DNA of 6,023 nucleotides. Origin: an uncultured Mycoplasmatota bacterium (GTDB lineage Bacteria > Bacillota_I > Bacilli_A > RF39 > UBA660). The DNA lies in NCBI GenBank assembly GCA_946491675.1, contig CAMLYN010000071.1, positions 1 to 6,023 on the forward strand. The letters are read 5' to 3'. Below, one piece after another: positions 6,002 to 6,023 of this stretch. Position 1 is the stretch's first letter. Every line of letters begins with the position of its first letter. The translations under genes and the position numbers were made by a program. The notes beneath the pieces were generated by a model that worked only from the letters and a program-made list of their open reading frames with translations, did no database searches and was not told the DNA's origin.

Positions 6002-6023
6002 ATGGATGAAAGAGTAGTTACTA
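6002..6023 (+). CDS. ruvB: RuvB 5' end (partial, runs off the window)
   Basis: Only seven codons are present, reading M-D-E-R-V-V-T. The MDER opening is typical of Gram-positive RuvB, the hexameric AAA+ motor that drives branch migration with RuvA. A good ribosome binding site (5986-5992) and a position six bases after the HAD stop, downstream of ruvA, support the call. The motif is too short to prove identity alone; ruvA-ruvB adjacency is what makes it likely. Confidence 0.75.

Overview
The window is strongly AT-rich, with A/T-loaded third positions and Lys/Asn/Ile-rich proteins. It looks like a chromosomal housekeeping segment of a low-GC Bacillota lineage (uncultured Bacilli, RF39-like or Erysipelotrichia-like). 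This placement is inferred from composition and gene families; no rRNA is present. All nine tryptophans I can see are encoded by TGG, no gene has an in-frame TGA, and TGA serves as the stop of fmt and ruvA. The standard bacterial code (11) therefore fits better than the Mycoplasma code. I see no mobile element, CRISPR array, tRNA or rRNA.

Layout: bases 1-160 are a divergent intergenic region. On the minus strand they carry a strong ribosome binding site and a probable gene start that runs off the left edge. On the plus strand they carry the priA promoter. Then follow priA (161-2302, replication restart helicase) and a LemA-family membrane protein (2380-2976) with its own promoter. Next is fmt (3044-4000), which heads an apparent operon with two unrecognised membrane proteins (3997-4557 and 4560-4865) that ends at an intrinsic terminator (4864-4883). 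A second operon starts at a good promoter (4903-4931): ruvA (4947-5498), a small HAD-family phosphatase (5495-5995), and the first seven codons of ruvB (from 6002).

The priA-fmt neighbourhood resembles the priA-def-fmt order of Bacillus. Here a lemA-like gene sits where def would be, and rsmB does not follow fmt. RuvA and RuvB form the Holliday-junction branch-migration motor, and PriA restarts collapsed forks, so two of the three blocks concern replication and recombination repair. Fmt formylates initiator Met-tRNA.

No clearly novel multi-gene system is visible. The points most worth a second look are: a repeated compact promoter-RBS module predicting very short leaders at four genes, a possible ATT start on the minus strand, the loss of basic residues in the tRNA-contacting loop of Fmt, two unknown membrane proteins coupled to fmt, and a HAD phosphatase translationally locked between ruvA and ruvB.
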